A stretch of 40,978 bases of DNA, taken from positions 1 to 40,978 of IMG/VR virus record IMGVR_UViG_3300032282_001898, one strand, 5' to 3'. Under the pieces are notes generated by a model, which saw nothing but the letters and a program-made list of their open reading frames with translations, did not search any database and was not told where the DNA came from. Shown piece by piece: positions 20,226-32,000 of the stretch. The DNA comes from a virus. Both the position numbers and the translations under genes were made by a program. Numbering within the stretch: the stretch's first letter is position 1; every line of letters starts with the position of its first letter.

Positions 20226-22961
20226 CTAAGAGTTGGTCAAAGTTAATACGCCACTGTTGGAGTAAACTCTGCCGCCAGTAGTTACAGATGCGCTTGTTAG
20301 AGGTAGAACCGTAGAAGAGTTAGCAATATTTTGTACCTTCATACCCCAGTAAACTTGTTGGTAAGTATAGTCTCCAGAAATTGACTGGATTACTGAACCT
20401 GATGGCGCACCATTAAGATCCCAGTTATAACCTCGATAAATTCCAACTGTGATTGTTACATTCGATCCCATGGCATGAGATTTATCCACTGTGTAGGTGC
20501 CTGTTAATCCAGACCCTGTGCCAAGACCAGTAATCTTTGTACCTGTAGTGATACCACTTCCAGAGATTACCATTCCAGTTTCAATAAAACCTATTCCAAC
20601 TGAAGCAACAGTTAACGTGTATCCGCTAATGTATCCTGAGAATTGAGCCATCACTAACTGACTACCAGAATATCCAGCATATTCAAATATTTCACATACT
20701 GTGGTTTCACCAGATCCTGTCTGAATAATACCTTTTGCTCTATCGAACTTCAGTGTATTACCAACTGCCATTGTTGAAGTAAAGTAACCTCTAGACAATG
20801 TAATTTGAGTTTTCCCACCAGTAGTAGTTACTGCTTTTACATGAGTATCATTTCCGTAAGGATTGATCCCTGTTCCTTTAACTCGATGACCAACTTTGAC
20901 TGCATTGTTTAATGTATTTAATACAACAATATCTGGGCTTGTAAAACTATAAACAGTATCTTGAGTAGTATTAGGTATAAAACTAGAAGTACTTAATACT
21001 GTCAAATATGTGGTTGGAACACTAAACGTATCAAATCCTAATGTACTTGTAGATGTAGTAGATCCCATATTAACTTGCTTTGATGTCATTGTTCTGACAC
21101 CAATATAACTCCATGGGCCTTTCATATGGCCAGCTTCATGTACTGAAGTAGCTAGTGCAACAGTAGAATTTGAATAGTTTTCAGACATTGCGGAATCTCT
21201 TCCGTAACAACTATACAAAGTATTACACGCAGTATTTGTTCTATAAGAATAACCAGGATAATTTGTATCTACTCGTGCTCTAGATATAGACGCTTCGCAA
21301 CCGCATCCAATTAATGCAATTGCGCTTGAATCATAAAGATCATATGCGCAGCCATTAACTTCTGATGCGCATCCTACAATTGCACAATACACCATTGTTT
21401 CAAGATATATTCCTGCCTGTAATCCTGTAATTGTGTAACACTCATACAAGTTAGTAGAAGTTCCTTCTCTTAGGTGTATTCCATGCACGCCAAAATATCT
21501 AACTTTTACGTTTTGAATTGTGCACAAAATAGGAGTATCAATTCTAAGGCCAGTTCCACCATGGTCATTGATAAAACAATTTCTAATTGTTATATGACCA
21601 GTATTGTCATTATTAAGAAGATCAAAATATATACCAAATGAGTTTGCACCATCGATTGAAACACCACGAACACATAAATTTTCTACAGTACAATTATCAC
21701 AATCAGTTCCATAAATCATATATGGAGTAAGACCATCTCCAAATACTGCACCGCCTCCATAATTTTTAGCTCTGATTACTGTTGTTTCTCTTCCTTCACC
21801 GCTTAATATAATGTTTGGCTTCATGCGAATTGATGAATCAATCATATATATTCCGCTTGGAACAAATACCATGCCGCCACCCTTGGCGTAAGCTGCAGTG
21901 ATAGCCATATTAAAATATGCAGAGCTATCAAAAGTTGTATTCATATTTCTTGATTGAACTTCTGCAATTTGAGATGCAGACATAAAATCAAATACAGATA
22001 TAACGTCTCTTAATTTAGATTGAACAGATCTTGTTGCTGCTCCAGTTCCACTTTGCGTAAATCTTGTTGTAGTTGATTGAGCAGCTTCTGCCAATGCACC
22101 TTCAACAGAAAATGAAGAATAATAATTTGCAGTATCTTCAATAGAGATATCACCGGCGCTTCCAGATCCACCGCTACCAACCACAGCTTGCATATATCTG
22201 ACAAGGATATTATTAGCGCCAACTGGTGGAGCAGTAGTAAATCTAATTATTTTTTCTGATGGCCAAATATAATCAGCAGTAGGTCTCTGAGTTACGCCAT
22301 TTATTGATACGTCTAAATTGTTTACGCTTGCTGGATTTTCAGTTAAATTGAAATCAGTTGTGGTTCCATTTCCACTAAATAAGTCTGCATTGGCATAACC
22401 ATAAGCAGCAACATTGGCAATTGTTCCGGGATCGTAATTAATTAAATTAGTTCCATTAATATCCCACCCAATTAATTTATATCCTGATGGCGGTGGAAGA
22501 ATTCCACTAACGCCTGCTGGCGTAGACAAAGACAATTGAAGCGTATTATTTACACGCTGTTGAATTTGCTGAATCTGAATAGTTGCCTTATCTAAACTGC
22601 CTTCAATAATATCAGGGTAAAACCCACCCTGATTAATGATGTCTGTGGTTTGTAGCAATGGCACCTGGGAACTAATTAATAATTGATAACCTTCAGCAAG
22701 GTATCCATTAACTATTCCATTAGAAGCAGTAGACTCTTCCAGCAGGGTTATTGATCCACCTGGATAATTATCCTGCTCTTCAGACAACAGAACAGTGTAG
22801 TCAGCATTTAAAGTTAAAGTTACTTCATTTCCTGTAGTTGCATTAATTACAAACACAAGAACATCAGAATTTTGAAATACTTTAAAAGTAAATGGGAATA
22901 CCCGATTTATCCCAGATCCTATGTAGGGGCCAGCCTTACGAACTGTAGATAATACGGTCAT
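20226..22961 (-). CDS. Tail spike: T7-fibre N-terminal domain plus beta-helix, possible depolymerase
   Basis: This is a 911-residue spike. Residues 1-150 match the T7 tail-fibre attachment domain: RKAGPYIGSGINRVFPFTFKVF, LTLNADYTVLL and YPGGSITL. From about residue 310 (VISVFDFMSASQIAEVQ) a pectate-lyase-like right-handed beta-helix begins, with KGGGMVFVPSGIYMIDSSI and short repeating coils of Asn/Cys/Gly (GCGCEASISRARVD). The tail ends in a beta-rich tip. It attaches to the short tail and probably binds or cleaves surface polysaccharide; the enzyme residues cannot be assigned by eye. GGAG precedes the ATG. Confidence 0.88.
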   Translation of the reverse strand: MTVLSTVRKAGPYIGSGINRVFPFTFKVFQNSDVLVFVINATTGNEVTLTLNADYTVLLSEEQDNYPGGSITLLEESTASNGIVNGYLAEGYQLLISSQVPLLQTTDIINQGGFYPDIIEGSLDKATIQIQQIQQRVNNTLQLSLSTPAGVSGILPPPSGYKLIGWDINGTNLINYDPGTIANVAAYGYANADLFSGNGTTTDFNLTENPASVNNLDVSINGVTQRPTADYIWPSEKIIRFTTAPPVGANNILVRYMQAVVGSGGSGSAGDISIEDTANYYSSFSVEGALAEAAQSTTTRFTQSGTGAATRSVQSKLRDVISVFDFMSASQIAEVQSRNMNTTFDSSAYFNMAITAAYAKGGGMVFVPSGIYMIDSSIRMKPNIILSGEGRETTVIRAKNYGGGAVFGDGLTPYMIYGTDCDNCTVENLCVRGVSIDGANSFGIYFDLLNNDNTGHITIRNCFINDHGGTGLRIDTPILCTIQNVKVRYFGVHGIHLREGTSTNLYECYTITGLQAGIYLETMVYCAIVGCASEVNGCAYDLYDSSAIALIGCGCEASISRARVDTNYPGYSYRTNTACNTLYSCYGRDSAMSENYSNSTVALATSVHEAGHMKGPWSYIGVRTMTSKQVNMGSTTSTSTLGFDTFSVPTTYLTVLSTSSFIPNTTQDTVYSFTSPDIVVLNTLNNAVKVGHRVKGTGINPYGNDTHVKAVTTTGGKTQITLSRGYFTSTMAVGNTLKFDRAKGIIQTGSGETTVCEIFEYAGYSGSQLVMAQFSGYISGYTLTVASVGIGFIETGMVISGSGITTGTKITGLGTGSGLTGTYTVDKSHAMGSNVTITVGIYRGYNWDLNGAPSGSVIQSISGDYTYQQVYWGMKVQNIANSSTVLPLTSASVTTGGRVYSNSGVLTLTNS

Positions 22962-23005
22962 TTAATGCTCCATAAACTACTTAATATCGTATATAAATTA
23001 AGCCG

Positions 23006-23017
23006 ATTCATGGGCAC
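23006..23017 (-). promoter_or_regulatory. Junction motif copy 2 (GTGCCCATGAAT on minus strand)
   Basis: Identical 12-mer to 7289-7300, one base after the giant gene stop and 56 bases before the spike start. A short inverted repeat (CTTAAT/ATTAAG, 22980-23002) lies between it and the spike. No ribosome-binding site precedes the ATG within the motif, so it is not thought to be translated. Confidence 0.35.
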
Positions 23018-23018
23018 C

Positions 23019-26000
23019 TTACCTGTACCCAGTAAGCAATGCGGCAGGGTTTTCAGTTTTGCCTTCAGCTAATGCCTCAACACCAGAAATAGTTCTGTTG
23101 ATTTGGGCAGACGGCAGGCCAGTAAAATCCCCAAGTACATTTATACCAGTTCTAATAAAGGCACTATCAAATTCTCCCTGGTGAGCTTGAACAGCAAATG
23201 CACCAACGTCAGCAAATGGTCGCACCCCGGCTGGGCCTTGGTAATCTCGGTTGCCGCCTTCTGCGCCAAGTACAGTCTTGAATGCAAAAGACAATTCACG
23301 CAGAACGATAAACATCCCCATCATGTAAGACAGAGTTTCAGAGGTTAGATTTTTAGCAATCTGACCCCAATCCCATTCATCGTCATCTCCAGCTCCACCA
23401 CCGCCAGGAACTAGGGCAGCCTTCAATGCATAGTTGAGAATCACAGGCGCCATGAATAACATCAAATATTGAGCTGTTAATTTAGCTTTACCTTTTGTTG
23501 TCATGCCAACTGAGACAGCCAAATTCAACTGGGTATTCATGTAGGAATAGAACACAGTGAACAACTTCTGCCAGGCGCCGCCACGCTCAACTTTAGCTAG
23601 ATCTTTGAGTAGACCGCTTCCCTGAGAGTCTGTAACTGCCTGGTCCGCCAAGGCAATAGCGCGTGACTCATCAATTGCTCCATCTTCATTGACAGAGATA
23701 TTTCCTTCAGAAACCGCTTTCTCATAAGCGCCAATCCAGGTTGGAATATCTACAACTCTCTGAACCTGCATCATTAAGAAATAGGTTCCCAACTGTATAG
23801 TCTTTTTGGTTTTAGATTCACCACGAACTTTATTTCTAAGTTCGTTCAATTCTCTAAATTGAGTTTTGCTACGGGCCGCCATGAAACTAGATTTTTCATT
23901 GACCATTTTCACAGCGCCACGGAGATCACCCAGAGTTTTAGAAATGCCTTTACCAGCCCACTTAGGCCCAAGACGAACAATAGAGCTGGCATAGCCTGTA
24001 GCATTCAGGATTGCGGATAGAACATTGAATCCCAAACCTGCAGCAGATACGCCCTGACGAACAAATCCAATTGCTTTGTCACCAAATTCCATACCTGGGC
24101 GTTCACCAATGGCCACATCCTTGACCCACTCCCTCAATTGTTTATGAGCTTCAGGCCCATAAGTTGTAGCAATGGCATCGTACAATGAACCAGATCTAAG
24201 GATCTTATTAGCGTCAATAAGGAACTCATGCCAAGACAAGTCATGTATAACTTCATTTATACCGCGATATAAGCCAGTTAGGCTGTACATCAGTGGCCGG
24301 CCTTTCACTTCCTTGACACGCTGTTTAGTAAAGCTCCTACGAGTTGTGGCGCTGGTAAATGCACTTTGCATTTGGCGCTTGGCTTCCTCTGCAGCTTCAA
24401 ACTGACCAGCAGCCTGGCTGGCTTTTGGATCGAATACTACTGGATAGTATCCACCATCAAGGTTAATTGATTCGCCATCAGCGGTCATAATGCTGAAAGG
24501 TGCAGGATCAATCCAAGTTGGCTCTTTGCCATAAACCCTGCGTTCTTTTGCAGCAATCAGTGGCCGATAAGTTTCAAAGTATTTCCAGATCTGTTGAACA
24601 GCAAACCATTCTGCTTTAGTCAAAGATTGCAATAATGGGATAACCTGTTCTGGTGACCAGTTCTCCCCGCCAAGCAAACGCTGTCTATTAGATTCATTAC
24701 CCCAGTTAAGGGCGATAGTAAGCAATGATTCACGGTTAAAGTGACGGCCAACAGAATCAAAATAAATGCCCTTGCCGCCCATATTTCCTAAAGATAAAAC
24801 AGGCGCCAATATTTCAGTCAGATCCTCAGTAGCCTTTGCTCTCATATCTGTTTCTAAATTAGCCCGTTCATTAGCAGGTCTAATCAGATATTCCCAAACC
24901 GGGCCACCATCCTTACCGCCATCAAAAATTCTGGCAATGATTGCAGCTTTAATATGCTCAGAGAAAAACCCTCTGACATCTTGAATGAACTCGCCCATTT
25001 TAGTGGTCGCAGTTCTAGCAGTATGTTTGCGATTTCCGGCGTTATCTTTAATGCTTTGAACCATCTCATCCCTAGCTTGCTTATATGCAATAAGCTTTGC
25101 ATTAGTGATTAATGTTTGAGCATTTCTACCGACTGCTTCAATCTGCTTAATAGAATCAACTAAATCTTTAAACTGATTTACAGTCAAATTCATGTAATTA
25201 GTTCTTAGCGCAGCATTCTGAATATCTTCAGGAATCTCAAGCTCAAGACCAGAATTTTGTTGTGCTTCAAGCCAAGCCTTTAAATCTAACTGACGCTTCA
25301 GATCTTTCTTGGTTGCATCATGTAAATCAAACCTTTCTAAAATAGAATCGATTTGATCTGCAGCATCAGCGCCAATTTTCTTTCTATTGTTGTCATTGGT
25401 AACGCGCCTTAAATAAGTCACGTTCTTTTTAACTTCATCTAATATATCAATAGATTCAGTTGCAAGTTGATGCTGTAGTAATTGGCTTTGTTTAGCAGCA
25501 ATTGCTTTTTCAGATTCACCTTTTTTCAAATGAGTGAATACCATAGCTGCAGCCTTTGATTCAGCTACAGAGAATTTTCTGGTATTGATATCAGAAAGTC
25601 TTACATTAGACAGAAGTTGTTGAGCTGCAAGTTTGGCGGCCTGGAGCATAACCCTTACAGGCTGTGTTGCTTTATTTAAGAAGCGCAGCTCTGCAGCTAC
25701 AAACCTAGCCCTGGCTTCATTGTGAAGCGCACGTTCTACGTCAGCCTCAATTTGCTTATGATCTAAAAGGTTTCCATATTCAGAAGCCATTCTGATATCA
25801 GTACCTTGTTGAACGGCTTCTTTTAATGTTGGAGTTGAAATCAATTCCTGAATCAGTTGATCTCCAGAAGAGTACCCAAGCATTTCTGCAACAACATCTG
25901 GATGTAATCCTTCATCAGAAGTCATGCCACGGAGTTTAGACAAGTCTGGTCTAGCCAACATTGTTTCTGGATACATTTCCTTAATAGCGTCAGAATTTAA

Positions 26001-29000
26001 TTTATGACCTTTAAGTACTTTAATTTCCTCTCCAGTTTCTGGATCAGTCATTTCGCCATTTTTAATCCAGCGAATTGCCTTATAAATTGGTTTATCCTTT
26101 ATCTGCTTTTCTACTTCTGCAGCAACTTGTTTACGGGTTTCTTTAACCTGAGCCTGAAGCTTTTTGAGATATCTACTTCTAGCATTCTGTACCCACTTCA
26201 ATTGACTAATACTAGATTTAGTCAGATTAGCAATAGATGTTTCACGGGCATCTGCAATGAGCTTTTGATACTCATTCCAACGATCGTCATCCATGCCAGA
26301 TTCTTCTTGAGTCATAAACATAGGCATCATGTTTCTGACAACTTCTGCCTGACTAATTGATTCCTCTGAAGCAATCATTCGATCCATTACCTGGCGAACT
26401 TCTCCAGTTAGAATTGGCAGGTCTTTACCAAATTGCTTTTTATAGACTTCATTCAATTCATTTTTAATCGATAGATAAGCTCTGCGAATCCATCGAGAAA
26501 AGTCATCGAATAGCTTTTGCATTCCAACGCTTGGAGCTTTCCCTTCTGAAATATAGATTTCATAGTTGTAAGCAAATTGCTCATGGTATGGCCGCTGGTC
26601 ATCAAGTGACATTGAGTTCCAGGTTTCCACGTTTGGAATGCCAAACCAATCTAGAACTGTCTGAAAATCTTTTTTAATTTCTTCTGGTGAATTTACATCA
26701 GATGCCATATCAGCATATGCGGCAAGGAAGAAGTGCCCAGTCTCATGGAAGAAAGTAGACGAATCTGCTTCTTGCGTCAGAAGCGTAGTAAATGTAGCAG
26801 GATCAAACCCACCTCTTGGGCCGCCAGTCTTTTGGAATAATGGCTGTGGCTTTTTAAGCTCATCCATCATTTCCGGCGTAAGGTCTACTATCATTTGCTG
26901 CTGTGGGCCAGCATTCAAATGTCTCATTTTTGTTTCTGTAGAAACATGGTTATTATACTTTTGTGGATGCAATGGCAAACCAATATCTGCTAAATATGGC
27001 TTAGTTCCAAATTTACCAACAAGCTTCTTAACCACAATTGGCAGTATATTGTTGTAGTAGCCAAGCATCCCTTCACCACCAACTTCAAGCTGCTCTCCAT
27101 CTAAATTGTATTGCTTCCCAAGTACAGGTTCTGTTGCCAATAATCGAGCTGCAACTTCTTTACCAAAGATACCTGGAATGTCATCTTTACTAACATCTTT
27201 CTGGTACAAGACTTCAAATCTTCCAGAGTTCCAAGCACGCACAACGTGAGTTTCAGAATTGTACGAAATGTACTCAACTGATTGACGCAGATTAAACCGT
27301 TCTGCAGCCTGCTTTCCGTTAATGAAAGCAATCTTCTGGAACCCGTGGTCAGCCGCATACCGCATAATTCTTTTAACGGCAAGTGCGGACCATGATTGTG
27401 TGTCAGTAACAAATGGTCCGTGTGGAACTGGAGCCTTTGCAGAATTTGCTTTTGGATTTCTTAACAGCCATTTTTTATCAAGCTCATTAATCTGATGCTT
27501 TACTTGAACGATCTGATTATGAATTTTTGTTAAGTACTCTCCATCTTGAGCCAACACAGGATCATTAACAGCTTCATCATATTGCTTAACTAATTGATAT
27601 CTGCGAGATCTGAGTAACGCATATTCTGCAGCAAAATCTACTGGCGCACGGAATCCTACATCTCTACCTTCTTGACCCCAGTCGCTTTGAACTTCAGTAA
27701 CTACAAGTGTTTTAGATCCATCTTCATTAGCTTTGGTTTCTAAACGAACATGACACAGTACGTTGTACATATCGACCCAATGGTCGTGCGAATATGCCAA
27801 TTCTTTGCTGGTTCCAAAATTCCTATATTGATCTGATTGCATGGCCTGCTCTATTGTTGAATAGACCATTGTTGTATCAGTAATAGGATCTAGTACATTT
27901 GCACCATTGTCATAGACAAGTTCATATGATCCAGGGAAACGATCAGACTCAATAATCTGTGGTTTATTAACAGGCAAGTGCATTATTAATTCTTTGTATT
28001 CAGGCAGGCCAAAAGACCAGTTTTTGAACACAGAACTTTTCAATGACTGAATTGCTTGATGATCTTCAGGCGTCAATTGAAGATCCATAAAGTCTACAAA
28101 TTCATCATTTGTTTTATCAGTGAATGCCCACTCACCATGCTCTAAAGCAGCCTCAATGCCATAAGGCTCTAGGATGTTATTTACTGCTAATTCAATATCA
28201 TCAGTAGTTAGAGTTTCTAGAATCTGAACGCCATTAGAATCTAGATAATTGACAATCTCTTCTTTTGTGATTCCTTTACGATCTCCAAGGAATTCTACTA
28301 AGTCGCTGGCTTCTATTTCTTCTTGCTTAACTTTCCCTTTAAGCATATTCAACCAGTCTTGGGCAGACTGTTTCGCAACTTTTGAATTGGAAACAGTCTC
28401 CTTTAAGACAGAATAAAATAACGGAGCTTGCTCTAAGATTCCTGTTCCGGGGCCGGATTCTGGGATTGATTCTGCTGCTGCTCTTTCTGTAGCCTTTTGT
28501 ACTTCTCTATCCACTCTTTCGGTACTTTGTTCCCGAAACTTATTGAGGATCCTCGACTCAGGGGATGCCACTCCGGCCACGGGTCTCCCGGCTTGATTGA
28601 CCTTCTGTTCATAGTTGTAATCCTCTTGAGATGGGAATGCTGAATATGCCACACCATCGATAACTTCAATTGATGTGTCATTAATAGTCTGAGCTATAAG
28701 ATCTGCCAAGTCAACAGTTGCCACTCCTGTTTCTTCTGGATCATGCAATATATTCATTACTCCATCAGTCACAGTAAATCCAACAACAAGCTTTTTACCG
28801 TTGTTTTCAAGCGGCCAAAGTTTATCGTAAAGTGCTGATATTTCTTGTAATCCATATCCTTCTGGCAATTTAAGAGATACCAGACCATTCTCAAAAGAAT
28901 TGGCTACCTTGTCTTTCATAAGGGCAACCATTCCCTTCTGGCGTAAAACAAATCCTAAAGCCTTAGCAATTGGAATTGCCAACTCTTGCTTATCTATTTG

Positions 29001-32000
29001 GAGGGTCATTGATGGGTTTGTTTTTCCTTCATACCCACCTATTTGCATCACAAAATCGCCAGTAGTTGAAAACTCTTTTAGAATTTTAGGGATTACTTCT
29101 CTGGCTTCTGCAAGACTAATATTTAATTTATCTTCTTCAGAAAGAGCATCCCATTTTGCAGACCTAACTACATCATCTGGATTTGGTGCAACTTCAAAAA
29201 TAATATTTGCAGCTTTGTCAGCAACCTTACCTTTTGGTTTTTGCTGATCAATAGTAGCTTGCGCCAACCCTTTATAGGTACGACCAACATTTTTATTTGT
29301 TTTAACCTTAGACCAACTAGGATCAGTAATGCCTCCGGCTAATGCAAATATTTGGCTCAGTGCATCTGCCTGAGTTGCAATAGCTCCAGATTGCCATTGT
29401 TCCCAGATAGCTTTTACTTGAGGCTTCAATGCCTGCTTCTGAGGGCCTTCAAATAATCCTCTAACAGCTTCCCATGTAATAGATTGCATTTCACGAGGAA
29501 GAATTTTTCTTTTTGCAGCCGCCCGTCTATAAGCTTCTAGGTATATTGGATATGTTCCCCTTAATCCAGTAACTCCAGAAGATGCAGCACCGGCACCACC
29601 AAATGCACGGGTAACTGGCTCATCTCCACCAGCGAATGGTTGCATAAGAGCTGCAGCTACTGCATGGGTATCGATAGTAGCAAATCCTAATTTAGACTTA
29701 GGATCATAAATATTGTTGTAAAAGTTTCTTACTTTATGCTCTGAACCTATTTGATAAAAGACATTTTCTGCGCGGCCATCAAGAAGTACAGAAATAGCTT
29801 TAGCCATAACTCCGAATGTTTTCCATGCGTTCTTAGCAGGAACACCAGCATCGGTTAATGCAACACCTGCGGCTCCACCTTCTGGAGTAAGGATGTTGTA
29901 ATCACGAATATTATGTGTTTCATCAAATACTCGAACCCAGCGAGCAACTACTTCTGGATCTAAATTAATTATGTCTCCAAGTCTTTTATTTCTGACCTGA
30001 TCCATAACAGCCCTATCGGCTGAATTTTTATTAATCTGGTCTTCAATTTTCTTTGCAAGAATTTCTTTTTCAGCTTCATTCTTAGGCTTTTGAGATTGTA
30101 ATTTTTGAAGATTTCTTTCCCCAACTGATAGGATAGTTTCTGCAGTTTTATCCATATCTGCATCCCACATAAAATCCCTCATTCCAAAAATAATATCTGC
30201 TACACGTTCAGCAGAACTTACATTTTGGAACCAATCGTTTTGTGGGGATAGAACTGCAATAGCTGCAGCAGCTTGCATTTCAGATATACCATATCTTTCT
30301 GCCCAAGCCTCGGCCATTCTACGGCCACCGTCATACCATTGCTTTGCTCTCTTCCTTTGAGCTGGCTGCATTTGGTCATGCAAGAACAATAGGTTTTCTA
30401 CTACATGATCAATGAATAAATTCACATCAGTAGTTGGGTTCCCAGTATTTGCACTTGGTGGGAAATTAGGTAGATTCCTCAAAGCATTTACATTTTTTTC
30501 TAATGTTTTTAAATCGGATAATGTAGTAGCAAAATCAATAGTTAATATATTTTCAATTGCATATTCTGGGGCAATTGATTTAATTGTTGGGATGCGGGTA
30601 CTTAATGATTGGTATAGGTAATTAGACTTCTCACCATATTTTGGATTTTTTACCAAAACCAATGGTCCGATTTGCAGCATTTCATCGCCGCCAATAACTG
30701 GCTCCAATGATTTTCTATTGTAGAAATATGAATGGCGCTCAGGATCAAACCCAACTTGAATCCAGTCTGGATCGTTCAAATACTGCTGGGCCAGATTAAA
30801 TGCGTCTTCAGTTGGTGTTTTTAGCAAGTTACCATGAATAACAGCATACGGTGTTTTTGGCCCACCTTGAGCTATCTTGATACCTTTAGTATCTGATGTG
30901 CCAAAAGTGATTGGCCCTGTTAAATGAACCGTAGATTCATGTGCGATAGTTCTATTGTTTTCATCATGGATAGTTGGCGCCCATACATTATGGTTTGTAT
31001 AAGCATTGATATCTAACCTTGAAGATACTGGAGTTCCATTTTCATAATTTACAATTTTGCCAACCTTATCTACCTGAGTGCCTTTTAATGCACCTTTCAT
31101 TTCTTCATGGGTAGCAGGGGTTGGTATAGATTCATATGGCAATACAGGCTTAACTTTATTTACCAGAGTCTCATATTCTTCTCTGGTAATTTCACCATTT
31201 TGCAGCTTTACAGCAGCAGCTTTTAACTGCTCATTTCTTTGAGCTACATTTCGTTTAACAAATTCTTGCTGATTAAATTGACCGCCTCTGTTTTGCAGAG
31301 AGCCAGTCATAATTTTATATTCGTATCGATTGTAGAATTCTTCAGGCATCTGTTTAAATTTTGAAGCATTTTGAGCTACAAATAATTTAACTAAATTAGC
31401 CTGACCTTTAGCTTCTTCACTGGTGTATTTACCAGTACTCATAAGCTGGTCGTAAAATCTAGTTTCTACGGCATTTGCAGAATCATAGAAAGCTTTATCA
31501 GTTGCGCGTTTTTCTTCAAGATTAGTAGCTGCTTCAGTCAGCAATTTATTTTTAATTGCATCTACCTGAACACTTTCTGCAGTAGATGGAAGATCTGAAT
31601 CAATTCTAATGTGTGGCGCCAGTGCATTGCCTAAATCTGTACCGGCAATTCTTGCCATGTATGCAGAAGTATTAAATGTGATATCGCTGCCAGGGGTAGA
31701 GTTATCTAACTGGCTAACTACTTCTGGAAGCATTTGGCCAAGTTCTTCCCTGGTCACTCCCATTTGATTCAATACATTTACGAATTGATCTGACTCAACA
31801 TACATTGTTTCTACATTAGTATCTTGAGTAATGTTCTGAACGTGATCCTCATAACCTTTTGGATCTAATTTTTTAGTTTCAGATTCAGAAGCAGCATTAG
31901 TTATGTTCTGAATAAACTCAGCCTGGCGCCTAGCTCCTTTACTTTGGCTCTCAAGTCTAGATCCAATGTAACTCAAAGTGCCTGCTGCACTGCCCATGAC

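Noticed and set aside
22962-23011. Seventeen-codon leader starting at the ATG in the junction motif (MNRLNLYTILSSLWSIK), ending in ATGA on the spike start
   Set aside because: The coupling geometry is attractive, but there is no ribosome site before it and the same motif elsewhere does not give comparable peptides.
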